Source: Candidatus Poseidonia sp.
GTDB lineage: Archaea; Thermoplasmatota; Poseidoniia; Poseidoniales; Poseidoniaceae
Assembly (NCBI GenBank): GCA_013330155.1
Contig: DUIU01000165.1
Coordinates: forward strand, 1 to 6,728
DNA: 6,728 bases
Direction of reading: 5' to 3'
Numbering within the stretch: position 1 is the first letter of the stretch; each line of letters starts with the position of its first letter. Of the stretch, positions 5,365-6,728 are shown one piece after another. The notes beneath the pieces are model-generated. The model saw only the letters and a list, made by a program, of their open reading frames with translations. It was not told the origin of the DNA and searched no databases. The translations under genes and the position numbers were made by a program.

Positions 5365-6728
5365 ATGCTGAACAATCCACAACAACGGAAGGCGCTGGTC
5401 CTCTCGTTGTTGATGGTGATGCTGGCACAAACGGCCTACGTCGAATCCTACCGTGGATGGACGCTTTCGGACGAAGCAAATCCTGCTTATTTGAACGCAG
5501 CTTGCGACAGCACCACCCGTGCCTCCGGAACACCGATTTACGTTGATGCCTCCCAAGGCTCGGACGACTGGGACGGCACGTGGTCCTGTCCAAAAGCCAC
5601 CCTTTCCGATGCTCTGAACGATTCCTCGTCCAACGATGAAATCATCCTTGCATCCGGTCTGTACCACGAAAACGTCACCGTGAACGGCAAAGACAACCTC
5701 GTGATTCGAGCGGCCGATGGCGCCAGTGTGGTCTTCGACGGAACCAAAAGCATCGCTGACGACCTCAACGTTTCTTGGGGCACAGCTGACGGAAACGGCG
5801 TTCAGGAAACAACGCTACCGGTTGACGGTTGGCAGTTGTTTTTGTCTTACGAAGAACAGGTGCCTGCTCGCTGGCCAAACGCCCAATTCTCCGATGAGAC
5901 GGTGTTCAATCGCTCCTATTGGGCCGAGGGTACGCTCACGGGTTCTAACAGCGCCTACACCCAAGGCTGGTTGACGGACGCCGGGCCTGAATCCGGCGTT
6001 CACACCGGTCTGAACGAGACCATCAATGCTACCGGGCTTGACCCCGTGGGCGCCATTGCGGTCATGAACCTCGGGTCGTTTCGCAGCAACAGCCGAATCA
6101 TCACGGACTGGAACGCCAGCAATGGAACGTTTGCCTACGATGGAAGCGGCGTCGGCTGGAAGAACAAGCACCATGCTTACTTCCTCGAAGGCAAGCAGGA
6201 ACTCATCGACCAAGACGGCGAGTGGTGGTTCAACAACACGAACAACCGGCTGTATTACAAGACGCCATCAGGTCAAGATGCCAACGATTTGGACCTCCGA
6301 GTGAAGGTGCAACCCTTCGCCATCTCCGTTGAAAACTCGGACGGCGTGACCGTTCAGGGCATCGATTTCTTTGGAACAACCGTGAACTTCAACGAGTGCG
6401 ACGGGTGTTCGTTCACCAACGCCACCCTCGAGTATCCAAGCACCTCAAAGCGTGGCTTGGGCATTGCCGGTGAATCCGAAGACGACCGATGGATGACTCG
6501 CTTCTACCGAAGCACCAACAGCTTCGTCGATAACATTTCCATCACCAACACCGACGGGGGCGCCATTGAATTCCAAGGCTCAGCCGGGCAATCGCACAAC
6601 AACACGGTGAACAATTCTTACTTCCACGCCATCGACTGGTCAGCGGCCGACCAAAAGGGCCTGATGACCACGATTTACGAAGGTGGCCGGGACATGTACT
6701 TCACCAACAACACCGTTCACTTGACCGG
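5365..6728 (+). CDS. Secreted right-handed parallel beta-helix protein (3' end beyond window)
   Basis: The frame is open from ATG 5365 to the window edge: 454 codons, no stop. Residues 1-8 are polar with Arg8-Lys9, and a hydrophobic stretch (ALVLSLLMVMLAQTAYV, about 10-26) acts as a signal peptide or anchor. Residues 56-126 match the opening of many extracellular beta-helix proteins: IYVDASQGSDDWDGTWSCP, then ATLSDAL, EIILASGLYHENV and VVFDGT. VPARWPNAQF at 166-175 is also typical. Residues about 315-454 show coil repeats rich in Asn and Thr, such as NNTVNNSYFHAIDWSA. The family includes polysaccharide lyases and carbohydrate-binding surface proteins. I cannot assign catalytic residues, so a glycan substrate is inference. 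Fourteen N-X-S/T sequons suggest heavy N-glycosylation. The start is supported by AAGGTGG 4 nt upstream. It is probably a separate transcription unit. Confidence 0.88.
   Translation, partial: MLNNPQQRKALVLSLLMVMLAQTAYVESYRGWTLSDEANPAYLNAACDSTTRASGTPIYVDASQGSDDWDGTWSCPKATLSDALNDSSSNDEIILASGLYHENVTVNGKDNLVIRAADGASVVFDGTKSIADDLNVSWGTADGNGVQETTLPVDGWQLFLSYEEQVPARWPNAQFSDETVFNRSYWAEGTLTGSNSAYTQGWLTDAGPESGVHTGLNETINATGLDPVGAIAVMNLGSFRSNSRIITDWNASNGTFAYDGSGVGWKNKHHAYFLEGKQELIDQDGEWWFNNTNNRLYYKTPSGQDANDLDLRVKVQPFAISVENSDGVTVQGIDFFGTTVNFNECDGCSFTNATLEYPSTSKRGLGIAGESEDDRWMTRFYRSTNSFVDNISITNTDGGAIEFQGSAGQSHNNTVNNSYFHAIDWSAADQKGLMTTIYEGGRDMYFTNNTVHLT

Noticed and set aside
5323..5974. Short open frames on both strands within the beta-helix gene
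   Set aside because: They conflict with the 454-codon open frame that has a signal peptide, family motifs, a TATA box and a ribosome-binding site.

Overview
The window looks like archaeal chromosomal DNA. The best fit is a marine planktonic euryarchaeon of the Marine Group II / Poseidoniales type, though I could not check this by search. Three things point there. The ribosomal stalk operon encodes archaeal forms of uL1, uL10 (P0-like) and aL12 (P1-like), with the shared acidic tail that bacteria lack. TATA-like boxes sit at archaeal distances from the genes. The ribosomal block is flanked by large secreted proteins of kinds common in that group: a thrombospondin-type-3-repeat protein with a C-terminal membrane anchor, and a parallel beta-helix protein.

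Layout. Positions 1-2051 (minus strand, 3' end cut by the window) hold one long open frame for a 683+ residue surface protein. It has a signal peptide, a domain starting with a Cys-X-Cys-His motif, an Ig-like domain, 15 full plus one partial Asp-rich calcium-binding repeats, and a transmembrane anchor. Positions 2052-2203 are a divergent promoter region with a 16-bp perfect palindrome containing a TATA box for the minus-strand gene, and a separate TATA box for the ribosomal operon. Positions 2204-4529 (plus) hold rpl11, rpl1, rpl10 and rpl12, tightly packed and mostly preceded by GAGGTGA Shine-Dalgarno sites. Positions 4530-4717 have no confident gene, but they contain hairpins and a stop-free frame running from the rpl12 stop to the next gene. 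Positions 4718-5269 hold an unrecognised Trp-rich protein, followed by a strong hairpin-plus-T-tract terminator at 5277-5309. A TATA box at 5322-5328 precedes a secreted parallel beta-helix protein (5365 to the window end, 3' end missing).

The four ribosomal proteins form the GTPase-centre stalk and the L1 stalk of the 50S subunit. uL10 anchors aL12 dimers, and their identical acidic C-termini recruit translation factors. The most unusual point is that the rpl11 gene encodes only the C-terminal rRNA-binding domain of uL11. The N-terminal factor-contacting domain is absent, yet promoter and ribosome-binding site are placed correctly for the short gene. A hairpin between rpl11 and rpl1, directly against the rpl1 ribosome-binding site, is a candidate site for uL1 autoregulation. 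The two flanking exported proteins have no obvious functional link to the ribosomal operon.
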